From assembly GCA_026707225.1 (NCBI GenBank), contig JAPOXG010000112.1, positions 1 through 64,000 of the forward strand: a stretch of 64,000 bases of DNA. The letters run 5' to 3'. The position numbers were made by a program, and so were the translations under genes. Numbering within the stretch: the first letter of the stretch is position 1; every line of letters begins with the position of its first letter. Below are positions 29,733 through 39,155 of this stretch, in pieces. Below the pieces are notes generated by a model that saw only the letters and a program-made list of their open reading frames with translations, did no database searches and was not told the DNA's origin. Origin of the DNA: Chloroflexota bacterium. GTDB taxonomy: Bacteria > Chloroflexota > Anaerolineae > Aggregatilineales > Phototrophicaceae.

Positions 29733-29759
29733 AAAAAGCCCCCCGTGGCTTGGGAGGCT
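29733..29759 (-). terminator. Attenuator terminator of the ilv-leu operon
   Basis: On the minus strand AGCCTCCC (29759-29752) pairs with GGGGGGCT (29744-29737) across a 7-nt loop, followed by a run of five T. A competing pairing exists: CCCAAGCC (29754-29747) is fully complementary to GGCTTGGG (29796-29789), which lies directly after the leader peptide stop codon. Forming that helix removes the left arm of the terminator. Confidence 0.9.
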
Positions 29760-29797
29760 CTGTTGCTTTACCTTTTGCGCGAAACCCGCCCAAGCCG

Positions 29798-29875
29798 TTA
29801 CAGTCCACTGATAATCACGAGGACAAGGACGAGGACGAGAATAATACTGAATTTCGCCGATCGCGGGCTTTGCAC
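29798..29875 (-). CDS. Ilv-leu operon leader peptide
   Basis: 25 codons from GTG 29875, with the SD AAAGGA (29886-29881) 5 nt upstream. After an unremarkable start (MQSPRSAKFS) it contains twelve branched-chain residues in a row, IILVLVLVLVII, then SGL and the stop. Such a run of Ile/Leu/Val codons is the hallmark of an attenuation leader. Shortage of the charged tRNAs should stall the ribosome in the run and leave the antiterminator arm after the stop codon free. The longer frame to 29989 starts upstream of the promoter and is rejected. Confidence 0.92.
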   Translation of the reverse strand: MQSPRSAKFSIILVLVLVLVIISGL

Positions 29876-29906
29876 GATAGTCCTTTGCGACAGAATACAA
29901 AAAAAG

Positions 29907-29935
29907 AGCTTACCCAATGCTTCAAGACTTGTCAA
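29907..29935 (-). promoter_or_regulatory. Promoter of the ilv-leu operon
   Basis: Minus strand TTGACA (29935-29930), 17-bp spacer, TAAGCT (29912-29907). The -35 is perfect, the -10 weak. Transcription would start near 29900, about 25 nt before the leader peptide start codon. Confidence 0.75.
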
Positions 29936-30010
29936 GGATTTCGTGTAAACCATAAGATGACGGCGAATCTTTATAGATAATACCGACATCCAATTATGCG
30001 CTATACCCAG

Positions 30011-31381
30011 TTAGGCATCCAATCTTGCTTTCGCCCGCCGAATTTGCGCCCGTACCGCCTCAGGCGCCGCGCCACCATAGGAATCCCGCCGCTGAATCGA
30101 AATCGAAAAGTCGAATACATCGGAGACATCGCTAGCAAAGCGCGGGGATATGCGCTTCAGATCGCTTAGAGGCACTTGAGACAGGGTCAGCTGCCGCTCC
30201 GCCGCCGCGCGCACAACCTCTCCCACGATGTGATGCGATTGGCGAAAAGATATGCCCTTCCGCACCAGGTATTCAGCCAGGTCCGTTGCCAGCAAGTCAT
30301 CCGTCAGCGCGGACTCCATCGCCTCAGCGTTGATCCGGAGATTGCCGACCGTCGCCGTCACCACCGGCAGAAGCTGATGCATCGTCTCCAGGGCATCAAA
30401 CAGGGCTTCTTTGTCCTCCTGCAAATCCTTGTTGTAGCCACTCGGCAATCCTTTCAGCGTCGTGAGGAATCCGGCCAGATTGCCGATGAGGCGGCCCGTT
30501 TTCCCGCGCGTCAACTCCATCGGATCGGCATTGCGCTTTTGGGGCATCAAGCTGGATCCGGTACTGTAGCGATCGTCCAAGGTGATGAAGCCGAAGCTGG
30601 GATTGGAATAGATCAGGATGTCTTCGGCGAGTCGGCTCAAATGCGTCGCGGAAACCGAGACGACGTAGAGCATATCGGCGACAAAATCGCGATCGCTGAC
30701 CGCGTCCAGGCTGTTTTCGCTGGCTCGGTCAAACCCCAGTTCCGCAGCAATCCTGTGGCGATCAATCGAGAAGGGATTGCCCGCCAGCGCGCCCGAACCC
30801 AGGGGACAAACCGCCATTCTCGCTCTTGCGCCGCGCAACCGGTCCAGGTCGCGTTCAAGCATCCAGAAGAAGCTCATCAGCCAGTGAGCGGCGGTAATCG
30901 GCTGGGCCGGCTGCATGTGCGTGTAGCCGGGCATCACAGTTTCGCTGTGCCCATCCGCAACCGATACGACCGCGGCTTGCAGCATTCGAAGCGCCTCCTG
31001 CAGTCGATCGGCGGCGCGCATCGTCCACAGCCGGAAATCAGTCGCGACCTGGTCGTTTCGACTGCGGCCCGTATGCAGCTTGCCGCCCACATCGCCGACG
31101 ATTTCGATCAGCCGACGCTCGACTGCCGTGTGGATGTCCTCGTCGCCCGCGGCCAGTACAAAGCGGTCCGAATCAAATTCTTGCAGGACTTGGCGCAATC
31201 CTTCGACGATTGTCTCCGCCTCGCCCGCGCTAATCACGCCCGCTTCTGCGAGCGCCCGCGCGTAAACCATGCTGCCTTCAATGTCTTCGACGTACAGGGC
31301 TTCATCGAAGCGAAAGCTGTCGTTCAGAAGACGCAGTTCTTCATCGCTCGGTTCGCAGAAACGTCCGCCCCAGAGGCTCAT
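30011..31381 (-). CDS. argH: Argininosuccinate lyase
   Basis: 456 aa fumarase/aspartase-superfamily enzyme that splits argininosuccinate into arginine and fumarate. Landmarks are LWGGRF at the N-terminus, HTGRSRNDQVATDFRLW, MPGYTHMQPAQPI and the superfamily signature GSSLMPQKRNADPMELTRGK. It starts 24 nt after argG, so the two form an operon. No clear terminator is seen between its stop and the ilv promoter about 75 nt downstream. Confidence 0.96.
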   Translation of the reverse strand: MSLWGGRFCEPSDEELRLLNDSFRFDEALYVEDIEGSMVYARALAEAGVISAGEAETIVEGLRQVLQEFDSDRFVLAAGDEDIHTAVERRLIEIVGDVGGKLHTGRSRNDQVATDFRLWTMRAADRLQEALRMLQAAVVSVADGHSETVMPGYTHMQPAQPITAAHWLMSFFWMLERDLDRLRGARARMAVCPLGSGALAGNPFSIDRHRIAAELGFDRASENSLDAVSDRDFVADMLYVVSVSATHLSRLAEDILIYSNPSFGFITLDDRYSTGSSLMPQKRNADPMELTRGKTGRLIGNLAGFLTTLKGLPSGYNKDLQEDKEALFDALETMHQLLPVVTATVGNLRINAEAMESALTDDLLATDLAEYLVRKGISFRQSHHIVGEVVRAAAERQLTLSQVPLSDLKRISPRFASDVSDVFDFSISIQRRDSYGGAAPEAVRAQIRRAKARLDA

Positions 31382-31405
31382 CGCTGTCCTTCAGAAGCGC
31401 GCTGC

Positions 31406-32668
31406 TCAATCGCGCTTAAACTTGCTGTAATCCGGGCGCATGTAATCGGTCGTTCCACCGCCTTCGGTCTGCAGCATGGCTTCAACCTTGATCGGCAAAC
31501 CGAAGAGTTGAATGAACCCGTGGGCATCTTGCTGATTGTAGACGTCTTCTTCGCCGAAGGAGGCGTAATCTTCACGATATAGGCTGTATGGGCTTTTGCG
31601 CCCGGCGACGATGATATTGCCCTTGTAGAGTTTCAGCCGCACGGCGCCGGTCACCGTCTTCTGCGTCACATCGACGAAACCATCGAGCGCTACCCGCAGC
31701 TTGCTGTACCACATGCCGTTGTATACCAGCTCGGCATACTTGGTGGCGACGGTGTCCTTGTATTGCATCGTATGCTTGTCGAGGCAGATGCTCTCCAGCA
31801 ATTGATGCGCGCGATGAATGATGGTGCCGGCCGGCGTCTCATAAACGCCGCGGCTCTTCATGCCGACCAGACGATTCTCAACGATATCGGTCCGGCCGAT
31901 GCTATGCGTCCCGCCCAGGCGATTCAGCGTCGTGAATAACTCCACCGCGTTCATTTCTTCGCCATTCAAGCTGTTCGGATTTCCTTGCAGAAAGCCGATC
32001 TCAATATATTCGGCTTCGTCCGGCGCGCGCTCCGGTTCATTGGTCAACTGATACATCGGGCTTTCCGGCTCATTCCACGGGTTCTCCAGCAGCCCGCCCT
32101 CATGCGACAAGTGGAATATATTGCGGTCGCGGCTATAGATGTCTTTTTCCGTGTGCGATACCGGGACGCGAAACTCTTCGGCGTAAGCCAGCGCGTCTTC
32201 GCGGCTGCGGATGTCCCATTCGCGCCAGGGAGCGATGGTCTTCAACTTTGGATTGAGCGCCATGGTCGAGACTTCAAAGCGCACCTGGTCATTGCCTTTT
32301 CCGGTGCAGCCATGAGCGACCGCGTCCGCCTTTTCCCGTTCCGCAATCTCCACCAAATGCTTGGCAATCAGCGGACGGGCGAACGAAGTGCCCAGCAGAT
32401 ATTCCCGTTCATAAACGGCGCCCGCGCGCAATGTCGGATAAACGAAGTCGGTCAAGAATTCTTCTCGCAGGTCACGGACATAAAGATTGGACGCGCCCGA
32501 AGCCAGCGCCTTTTCTTCCAGCCCGTCCAACTCCTCTTCCTGCCCTAGATCCGCGCAAAAACAGACGACCTCGCAGCCGTAATTGTTCTTGAGCCAAGGA
32601 ACGATCACGGAGGTATCCAAGCCCCCGCTATATGCCAGGACTACTTTCTTCACTTCAGATGTCGCCAT
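31406..32668 (-). CDS. argG: Argininosuccinate synthase
   Basis: 420 aa. Joins citrulline and aspartate with ATP. The N-terminal ATP-pyrophosphatase P-loop is [14 protein letters not shown]; further blocks are [22 protein letters not shown]-like [20 protein letters not shown] and the C-terminal [14 protein letters not shown] 32668 is chosen because GGAG lies 7 nt upstream; an in-frame extension to 32689 has no SD. The leader contains an 8-bp inverted repeat (arms 32687-32694 and 32729-32736). Confidence 0.95.
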   Translation of the reverse strand: MATSEVKKVVLAYSGGLDTSVIVPWLKNNYGCEVVCFCADLGQEEELDGLEEKALASGASNLYVRDLREEFLTDFVYPTLRAGAVYEREYLLGTSFARPLIAKHLVEIAEREKADAVAHGCTGKGNDQVRFEVSTMALNPKLKTIAPWREWDIRSREDALAYAEEFRVPVSHTEKDIYSRDRNIFHLSHEGGLLENPWNEPESPMYQLTNEPERAPDEAEYIEIGFLQGNPNSLNGEEMNAVELFTTLNRLGGTHSIGRTDIVENRLVGMKSRGVYETPAGTIIHRAHQLLESICLDKHTMQYKDTVATKYAELVYNGMWYSKLRVALDGFVDVTQKTVTGAVRLKLYKGNIIVAGRKSPYSLYREDYASFGEEDVYNQQDAHGFIQLFGLPIKVEAMLQTEGGGTTDYMRPDYSKFKRD

Positions 32669-32787
32669 CGCCTGTCTCCAACATGTCACTTCCAGTCTCG
32701 CGCCTAGTTTAATGAAACTTTCGCCTTTTGGAAGTGGACGCTCTGGCGGCGTATCACGTTCTCGCCGCTCCCGGTAGCAATCGCCGC

Positions 32788-32816
32788 TTGCTGACGACGA
32801 ATGCTGGCGCTAAAAT
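32788..32816 (+). promoter_or_regulatory. Promoter of the 102-aa hypothetical gene
   Basis: TTGCTG (32788-32793), 17-bp spacer, TAAAAT (32811-32816), 41 nt before ATG 32858. Confidence 0.55.
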
Positions 32817-32857
32817 GAGCGCGTTAGTATCGCAACTTAGGGTGGACTGGATACGCG

Positions 32858-33166
32858 ATGACGACGGTGGACAGGCTGAAAGAAATGCGCGATGAAAAGG
32901 CGCGCCCTCATCTGGAACAATACGCGCCGGTGTGGCTGCTGCGGGAGGATATCATCGCGGAAGACGAGTCGATTCAGTTCCACGTGCTATTTCAGCACAA
33001 CCTGCATGGCTGGGTGAATCGCCGCTATCGTTACGATGGCTTCAACAATACTTTGTATCACAAGGGCCAAATCGTTCTTTCCGAAGCTGATGCGCTGGAG
33101 TATATGCTGGACAATCCCTATATTGAGGTAGACGTCGACGATATTCCTAATGCTTACGGTGGTTAA
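32858..33166 (+). CDS. Conserved-looking hypothetical protein
   Basis: 102 aa, soluble, acidic, with a central aromatic stretch (HNLHGWVNRRYRYDGFNNTLYHKG) and an acidic C-terminal half (DALEYMLDNPYIEVDVDD). It contains no signal peptide, membrane helix or known motif. It has its own promoter and ends in a 4-nt overlap with the convergent glycosyltransferase gene. The balanced composition and the promoter suggest a real gene; the function is unknown. Confidence 0.65.
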   Translation: MTTVDRLKEMRDEKARPHLEQYAPVWLLREDIIAEDESIQFHVLFQHNLHGWVNRRYRYDGFNNTLYHKGQIVLSEADALEYMLDNPYIEVDVDDIPNAYGG

Positions 33167-34416
33167 GTCCGCTTCAGCTTTTGACTGGCGACTTCTTCGA
33201 AGACCGTGAGCAAACGCTCGGCAATCCCCGACCAGGCGTATTCTTGCGCGATGCGAGAGGCGGCTATGCCCATGTCTTCCGTTCTCGATTGATCGGTCAG
33301 CAGTTCAATGATGCATTCCGCCAGCGAGATGGGTTCACGCGCCGGAATGTGAAAACCGGTCTCTTGGTCCCGTACCAAGAATTGCAAGCCGCCCACCTGC
33401 GAAGCGATGACCGGCGTGCCCGACGACATCGCTTCCAGCGCCACCATGCCAAAGGACTCGTAGTCAGAAGGCATGATGACCGCCGCCGCCGCCGCATAGA
33501 ATAACGGCAGCTCCGCTTGCTCTTTCGCGCCGACGAAACTCACCAATTGATCGATTCCCAGCTTGACGCTGAGCGCTTGCAGCCGATTCATTTCTTGGTC
33601 GCGACCGCTATATGGGTCGCCGCCGACAATCATAAAATGCAGATTTCGCAGCATAGACGGCGCCTTGTCTCGCAAAACGTGAAGCGCCTCCAGTATGGTG
33701 TCCACGGCTTTAAGCGGCTCAATGCGCCCGACAAAGAGAAGCAGATTGCTAGCGAGCGAGATGCCCAGGGTCTCGCGCGCGGCTTCGCGGGATAGCTCCT
33801 GGTTGAATCGTTCGGTATTGACTCCGGGCGGAATCACCGCAATCTGCCGGCGCCGGGCGCGATAAAGCCAGCGTAGCTGGGCCTGCTCGGCCGGGGTCGC
33901 GGCGATGATGCGGTCCGCCCATTGCAGAATGTTCATCTCGGTCATGATTCGGCGGTCAGGCTGATAGTCCTTAACTTCGATACGTTTCTTCATGTGCCCG
34001 AGCGTGTGAAACATGTGCGCAAAACGCAGACCCCAGGCTTCTTTGAGCTTCGCCGCCACCCATCCGCTCAGCCAGTAGTGGCTGTAGACAATGTCGTAGC
34101 GCACGTTCTCCAATGTCGCAAATGCCATTAAATTGGCTGTGAATTCAGACAGATGCTCGTACTGCTCGTCCGGCGAAATCGGCTGCGGCGGACCAGCGGC
34201 GAGATAAATGACGCGGGCGTTTTCGCCAATGGCGGCGTCAATTGTCTTTTCAATCGGGGAGACGCGTCTGGTGAAAATGTCTACGCATAAGCCTTGCCGT
34301 CCCAGCTCGCGCGACAACTCGCGGATGTACATATTCATGCCGCCCGTCTTCGCGCCGCCCATAGGCGCCAGCGGGCTGGTGTGCACACTGATCAGCGCGA
34401 TTCGCTGGATTGGCAT
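33163..34416 (-). CDS. GT4-family glycosyltransferase
   Basis: 417 aa GT-B fold retaining glycosyltransferase. The N-terminal Rossmann domain begins RIALISVHTSPLAPMGGAKTGGMN, with the Gly-rich donor/acceptor loop of the MshA and sucrose-phosphate synthase group. The C-terminal domain has LLFVGRIEPLKAVDTILEAL and the E-x7-E motif in PSDYESFGMVALEAMSSGTP. The donor is probably an NDP-sugar; the acceptor is unknown. The next gene upstream, 27 nt away, is the CelD-like acetyltransferase, so they may cooperate in a cell-surface or storage glycan. Confidence 0.88.
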   Translation of the reverse strand: MPIQRIALISVHTSPLAPMGGAKTGGMNMYIRELSRELGRQGLCVDIFTRRVSPIEKTIDAAIGENARVIYLAAGPPQPISPDEQYEHLSEFTANLMAFATLENVRYDIVYSHYWLSGWVAAKLKEAWGLRFAHMFHTLGHMKKRIEVKDYQPDRRIMTEMNILQWADRIIAATPAEQAQLRWLYRARRRQIAVIPPGVNTERFNQELSREAARETLGISLASNLLLFVGRIEPLKAVDTILEALHVLRDKAPSMLRNLHFMIVGGDPYSGRDQEMNRLQALSVKLGIDQLVSFVGAKEQAELPLFYAAAAAVIMPSDYESFGMVALEAMSSGTPVIASQVGGLQFLVRDQETGFHIPAREPISLAECIIELLTDQSRTEDMGIAASRIAQEYAWSGIAERLLTVFEEVASQKLKRT

Positions 34417-34443
34417 TTCTACTCCGCTGCGCGGGACGCCGGC

Positions 34444-35448
34444 TTATCTGGCGCGGATGTTCATCACCGCCGTGTCGCGGCCGCCCATGCGGTATTTGTA
34501 GGGTTCATCGCCGCGCAAGAAGTCATAGTAGGCATAGCCCTGCTCAATGGCGTGCCGGATGTTATAAGCCAATAGCACTATGCCCGGACTGTACTCGCCA
34601 AAATCGTGGTGCGCGTGCCCGGAGTTATAGACCATCACGCGATTGCCATAAACAAAGTTGATGTAAGCAGCCGCGCGCTGCTCGCCGATAGTGAGGAAGT
34701 TCAACTGCAGCCAGCCACAAGCCTGCAGCAACGGCACAATAGAATGAAAGAAACGCAGATTGCTCTCGTCTTGCAAGAATCGTTCCTTCTCCGGATCGCT
34801 GGCCGCCATCAGGCGAACAAACTGAGCCACTTCCTCATCAAGATCGTGCTGCCCGTTGACGATGTACCAGTCAATCGATGCTTCGCTGCCTTGAATGCGC
34901 CGCATCTTGCGCCTGACTTCATGACGCTGCTTCTTATGCAACCGGCTCATGTAGCTGCCCCAATTATCCGGCAGCTCAATGACCGGGCAAACTTCCTGCT
35001 GTTCAACATCTGTTTTGAAGCCGCGTTGGCTTAGCAATTCAGGCAGCAGCCGTTGTGTCGGTGAATCAAAGGGGATATTGCAGAAGTCCAGGCAATCATA
35101 CTCGGCGCGGTGATCCCAGAGGTAATCGGCGAATGCAGCATAGACATCCGCCATTCGCGCTTCGTCGATGATAAAGTCCAAGTAGTCGGTGACATCGACG
35201 CAGCCGATGATTTGAACAAAGCGGCCCCGCTCAGACTCGGAGATGAAAAGCGGCGCGATGCCTGTCGCGGCTCCGCGGTCATAGCAGGCCAATATCCAAA
35301 GCTCCCCCGGTTCATAAGCCTCCCACCAGGTCTTCTGCCACTCCCAAGTGTAGAAAACGCGGTTCATCGGCGCGCGCTCAAGCAGGTCATTCCACAGCGA
35401 TTTCAGTTCCAGGAAAGCGGAGCCGTCCCTATAGGCTTTTAATTCCAC
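34444..35448 (-). CDS. CelD/BioF2-like GNAT acetyltransferase
   Basis: 334 aa. Matches the Acetyltransf_6 (PF13480) pattern: FYTWEWQKTWWEAY near residue 32, HKKQRHEVRRKMRR in the middle and the C-terminal block HHDFGEYSPGIVLLAYNIRH followed by YDFLRGDEPYK. The fold is a double GNAT domain like FemX and the cellulose-associated CelD. Such proteins acylate or aminoacylate cell-surface sugars or peptides. It precedes the GT4 gene in the same direction. Confidence 0.8.
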   Translation of the reverse strand: MELKAYRDGSAFLELKSLWNDLLERAPMNRVFYTWEWQKTWWEAYEPGELWILACYDRGAATGIAPLFISESERGRFVQIIGCVDVTDYLDFIIDEARMADVYAAFADYLWDHRAEYDCLDFCNIPFDSPTQRLLPELLSQRGFKTDVEQQEVCPVIELPDNWGSYMSRLHKKQRHEVRRKMRRIQGSEASIDWYIVNGQHDLDEEVAQFVRLMAASDPEKERFLQDESNLRFFHSIVPLLQACGWLQLNFLTIGEQRAAAYINFVYGNRVMVYNSGHAHHDFGEYSPGIVLLAYNIRHAIEQGYAYYDFLRGDEPYKYRMGGRDTAVMNIRAR

Positions 35449-35561
35449 CAGACTTCTTCACTCCCTTCTGTATCGCCGCGCCGTCCAGTCCTAGCTAGTG
35501 ACATAGATCGTCGCAAATTTCTTACCTTGCGCGCATTCCGGCGCCGTGCCAGCGAGCGACG

Positions 35562-36416
35562 CTACGAGCATGTTGCCTTGGGTCTGATGGGATTATTGCC
35601 CCATTCCTTCCACGACCCGTCATAAAGACGCAGGTTGCGCGCGCCAGCCAATTCCAGCGCCAGCATGCCAAAGGACGCGGATACACCGGAGTTGCAGTAG
35701 ATCACCGTGTCGCCGGCATCCAGCGCCACGCCATTTTGGGCGAAGCATTCACGCAGCGCATCTGGCCTCAATACGGTCAGATCCTCCGCCACCATTTTCT
35801 TTCGCGGCAGGCTAATCGCGCTCGGAATGTGACCGCCTTGCCGCGCGCGCGACGCTGTGCCAGCGTATTCAGCCGGCGAGCGCACATCGATCAATTGCAA
35901 GGCGCCTGAATCCAAGCTGGCCAAGATATCGGCCTCCGTCGCTTTCAACCCGGCATTCACTCGCGGGATGAATTCCGCTTTCTCCAGCCCAGGAATCTCC
36001 GCGCTGATCGGTCGTTTTTCCGCGCGCCATTTCTCCCAGCCGCCATCGAGAATGAACACATCCTCATGACCATAGTAGCGCAGGCACCAGCGCAGCCGAC
36101 AGGCGAACATGCTCGCGGCATTATCGTAGATGACGACGCGCGTGTCGTTGCTGACGCCTAGCTCTCCCATCAGGGCGGCAAAGCGTTCGGGCGAAGCGAC
36201 ATCGTTTGACGGTGATCCCGGCTCCACAATGTCGACCTGCCAATCAACGAAGACCGCGTTCGGTATATGCCCCTTTTCGTAACCAGCTCGATCGGTGAAG
36301 TAATGCGGCGGAGGCTCGGTCGGCGGCAGCACTTTGCCACGCAGCTCAACGATGCGAAGCGCCGGATCATGCAGGCGCTGCTCCAGCCAAGCCGTTGTAA
36401 CCAAGGGCGACTTCAT
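35562..36416 (-). CDS. Two-domain rhodanese, thiosulfate/3-mercaptopyruvate sulfurtransferase
   Basis: 284 aa with an inactive N-terminal rhodanese domain (about 1-130) and an active C-terminal one (about 155-280). The catalytic loop is CNSGVSAS, with the persulfide-carrying Cys. CNSGVSA resembles the mercaptopyruvate type (CGSGVTA) in its SGV part; thiosulfate enzymes usually have CRKG. The loop therefore favours 3-mercaptopyruvate, but the assignment is not certain. It is divergent from the hydrolase-ligase fusion gene. Confidence 0.88.
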   Translation of the reverse strand: MKSPLVTTAWLEQRLHDPALRIVELRGKVLPPTEPPPHYFTDRAGYEKGHIPNAVFVDWQVDIVEPGSPSNDVASPERFAALMGELGVSNDTRVVIYDNAASMFACRLRWCLRYYGHEDVFILDGGWEKWRAEKRPISAEIPGLEKAEFIPRVNAGLKATEADILASLDSGALQLIDVRSPAEYAGTASRARQGGHIPSAISLPRKKMVAEDLTVLRPDALRECFAQNGVALDAGDTVIYCNSGVSASFGMLALELAGARNLRLYDGSWKEWGNNPIRPKATCS

Positions 36417-36548
36417 GGCCCTCCCTCACGCTATTCATACAGCTAATCAATGTAATTTTACCCTTGATCGCCTTTGGCTGCGAATTCTGGCATGATTTCC
36501 CCTGCCGGTCGATTTCGCTATAATAATGCGAAGCCATCACATCGGGGA

Positions 36549-39050
36549 ATGATGAAGAAGCGTATCCGCGGGCTGAAGCGCTCGGTATTTCATTTGGACT
36601 TTGACCTCTATCGCGTCAAGGTGCCCATTCGGGAGTATCCCGGCGCGAACCTGAGCGTCATTGATCTTTGGCCGCAGGATGTCGAAAAGACGCTTTTCTT
36701 CCTTCACGGTTTCGCTGGCGTGGCCGAATCGTGGGAATGGCAGTTGGCGCATTTCGCCCATCAGTATCGCGTGATCGCCCCGGACTTGCGCGGCCATGGG
36801 CAGAGCGATGCCCCCCACAGCGAATACTCGATGCCGGAATTGATACAGGATCTGCATGACATTGTCGAAGCGCTGAAGCCCTCGGAGAAATTCGTTCTGG
36901 TCGGCCATTCCTTCGGCGGCGCCATCTGCATCGAATTCGCGAACGCCTATCCCGAGCGTATCTCGAAGCTCGTTTTGGTCGCCAGCGCGGGCGAGTATCC
37001 GCTGCCAAAATTCGCCTCCGCATTGTTTCGCATACCGGTTCATGTCGCCCTGCCGTTTTGGCGCTATCGCCGCCGCTGGGACGCGGAATACCACGTGCTA
37101 AAGTCGATGTTTCACAACAATCTGCATGGCTGGCAGGCTTGGTCGCAGCTGCGGGACATCAAGAATGAGACGCTGGTCATCACCGGCGAGCGCGACAATT
37201 ACTTTCCCCGCTATGTTTACGACGATGTCGCCAAATTGATTCCTGGCGCTGAAGTCCACGATATTGGCTCGGCAAAGCACAAAGTCCAACTAGAGCGCCA
37301 CGACGCGGTCAATCGGGCGATCGAGCGCTTCGTTGAAACTTCGACCCGAACCAGCTGGCGCTCCACAACGCCAGCGGACGAGCTCAGCCGGGGCCGTCCC
37401 TGGCTCGGCCACTACGACAAAGATATCCCGCACACCATACCGATTCCGCATCAGCCGCTCTTTCGTTTTTTGGAAAGCGCCGCCGATTGGGCGCCCCGGC
37501 GGGCGGCCACCGTCTTCTATGGCAAGGCATTGAACTACCGCGAGCTGGAAGCCAAAGTCAATCAGTTCGCTCACGGCTTACTGGCGCTGGGCGCGCAAAA
37601 GGGGGATCGCGTCCAGATAGTCTTGCCAAATACGCCACAATTCATCATCGCCTATTACGCCATATTGAAGATCGGCGCCGTCGTTGTTTTGTCGAATCCC
37701 GACGCCAATGCGGAATTAATTGTCAGCCACGCGCGCGAAACCCACGCCAAGGTTCTCATCACCCTGAGCGCATTCAGTCAGCTGGCGCAATTGCTCCAAG
37801 CTCAAGCCGGCGCTGAAACTTTGATATTTAGCGGCATCGGAAAACACGTTACCACAAGCCGAGCGGCGGCATTCGGTCGACACAAGCAGGCTACAACCGA
37901 GGACGAAGCCCTTGCCCGGCGGATCGGGCAGCGCATGTCAGACGTCATGATGGGTCAGCAACGGCGTCAGCCCGCTGTCGATGTGGCGGATACCGATCTC
38001 GCCGTTATTTCCTATACCAGCGGCACCACCGGCAAGCCCAGAGGCGTCTGCTTGACGCATCGCAACCTGGTCGCCAACGCGCTCCAGACCCGTCATTGGA
38101 TGTCTGAAATCGAATACGGCAAGGAAGTTGTGATGGCGGTCGTTCCCTTTGAGCATAGCTATGGCATGACCGCCGCCATGAACCTGCCGATCCTGATCGC
38201 GGCGAAGATCGTGATCATCTCCGTCTTTGAGCTTCAGCAAGTCTTGGAACAGATCCGCCGTTACAGGCCGACCCTTTTCCCAGGCGTTCCTTCTATGTTC
38301 ACGCTCATCAACCATGCGGAAAACGTGCGAAGTTACGGCTTGTCGTCAATCAAAGCCTGCATAAGCGGCGCCGCGCCCTTGCCCGTAGAAGTGCAGGAGG
38401 CCTTTGAAAAACTGACGCGCGGGCGTCTCGTCGAAGGTTATGGCTTAACCGAAGCCGGTCCAGTCACCCATTCGAATCCGCTATATGGCCTGCGAAAGGT
38501 GGGGTCAATCGGCGTGCCATTGCCAAACACCGATGCCAAGATCGTCGATCTGCTCAGCGGCGAAGACCTGCCAAGCGGACAAATTGGAGAGATGCTGGTC
38601 AAGGGTCCGCAAGTCATGAGCGGCTATTGGCGTACGGACCCCAATGACGAGACCGTTTTGCGCGACGGCTGGCTGCACACCGGCGATGTCGCCGTGATGG
38701 ACGACGATGGCTACTTTAAGATTATCAGCCGCAAGCGTGATACGATCTTCACTGGGGATTACAGCGTTTATCCGCGCGATGTCGAAGAGATTCTGTATGA
38801 GCACAACAAAGTGCTGGAGGCGGCCGTTGTCGGCGTTGGGCGTGAAGCTGGCAACCAGAAGATCAAGGCATTCGTGGTGCCCCGTCCCAACAGTGACCTG
38901 TCCAAAGAAGAATTGCTGGAGCTCTGCAAGCGTCGCTTGGAAGGCTACGCCGTGCCCTGGGAAATCGAGTTTCGGGAATCGCTGCCGCGCTCGTTCATTG
39001 GCAAAGTGCTCCGCCGCGTGCTGCATGAAGAAAACAGCGCGAGCTCCTAG
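36549..39050 (+). CDS. Alpha/beta hydrolase fused to acyl-CoA synthetase
   Basis: 833 aa from ATG 36549. The N-terminal alpha/beta hydrolase (about 30-275) has an oxyanion HGFAG, the nucleophile elbow GHSFGG (Ser121) and a late His (KHKVQLERHD). From about residue 300 an ANL-family AMP-ligase begins, with YTSGTTGKPRG (about 489-499), GYGLTEAGPVTH, GWLHTGDVAVMDDDGY and the C-terminal PRSFIGKVLRR with the catalytic Lys. Such ligases activate fatty or aryl acids as CoA thioesters. The hydrolase could release the acid from an ester that the ligase then activates; this is inference. A TATAAT lies at 36519-36524. Upstream ATGs at 36474 and 36492 add no homology. Confidence 0.85.
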   Translation: MMKKRIRGLKRSVFHLDFDLYRVKVPIREYPGANLSVIDLWPQDVEKTLFFLHGFAGVAESWEWQLAHFAHQYRVIAPDLRGHGQSDAPHSEYSMPELIQDLHDIVEALKPSEKFVLVGHSFGGAICIEFANAYPERISKLVLVASAGEYPLPKFASALFRIPVHVALPFWRYRRRWDAEYHVLKSMFHNNLHGWQAWSQLRDIKNETLVITGERDNYFPRYVYDDVAKLIPGAEVHDIGSAKHKVQLERHDAVNRAIERFVETSTRTSWRSTTPADELSRGRPWLGHYDKDIPHTIPIPHQPLFRFLESAADWAPRRAATVFYGKALNYRELEAKVNQFAHGLLALGAQKGDRVQIVLPNTPQFIIAYYAILKIGAVVVLSNPDANAELIVSHARETHAKVLITLSAFSQLAQLLQAQAGAETLIFSGIGKHVTTSRAAAFGRHKQATTEDEALARRIGQRMSDVMMGQQRRQPAVDVADTDLAVISYTSGTTGKPRGVCLTHRNLVANALQTRHWMSEIEYGKEVVMAVVPFEHSYGMTAAMNLPILIAAKIVIISVFELQQVLEQIRRYRPTLFPGVPSMFTLINHAENVRSYGLSSIKACISGAAPLPVEVQEAFEKLTRGRLVEGYGLTEAGPVTHSNPLYGLRKVGSIGVPLPNTDAKIVDLLSGEDLPSGQIGEMLVKGPQVMSGYWRTDPNDETVLRDGWLHTGDVAVMDDDGYFKIISRKRDTIFTGDYSVYPRDVEEILYEHNKVLEAAVVGVGREAGNQKIKAFVVPRPNSDLSKEELLELCKRRLEGYAVPWEIEFRESLPRSFIGKVLRRVLHEENSASS

Positions 39051-39155
39051 CCCTTGAAACTGCCAAAGGTGGCATGCCGAATCGTCCGTCCATTTAGAAT
39101 CCAATGCCATGTGGCAATCCAGCGCCGACAATCCATAAACAGGTAATTTTCACTG

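Noticed and set aside
29876..29989. N-terminal extension of the ilv leader frame to 63 codons
   Set aside because: The extension would begin upstream of the TTGACA promoter; GTG 29875 has an ideal SD and gives a normal leader peptide length.
30176..31582. 468-codon plus-strand ORF
   Set aside because: Antisense of argH and the end of argG; no SD and Arg/Gln/His-rich shadow composition.
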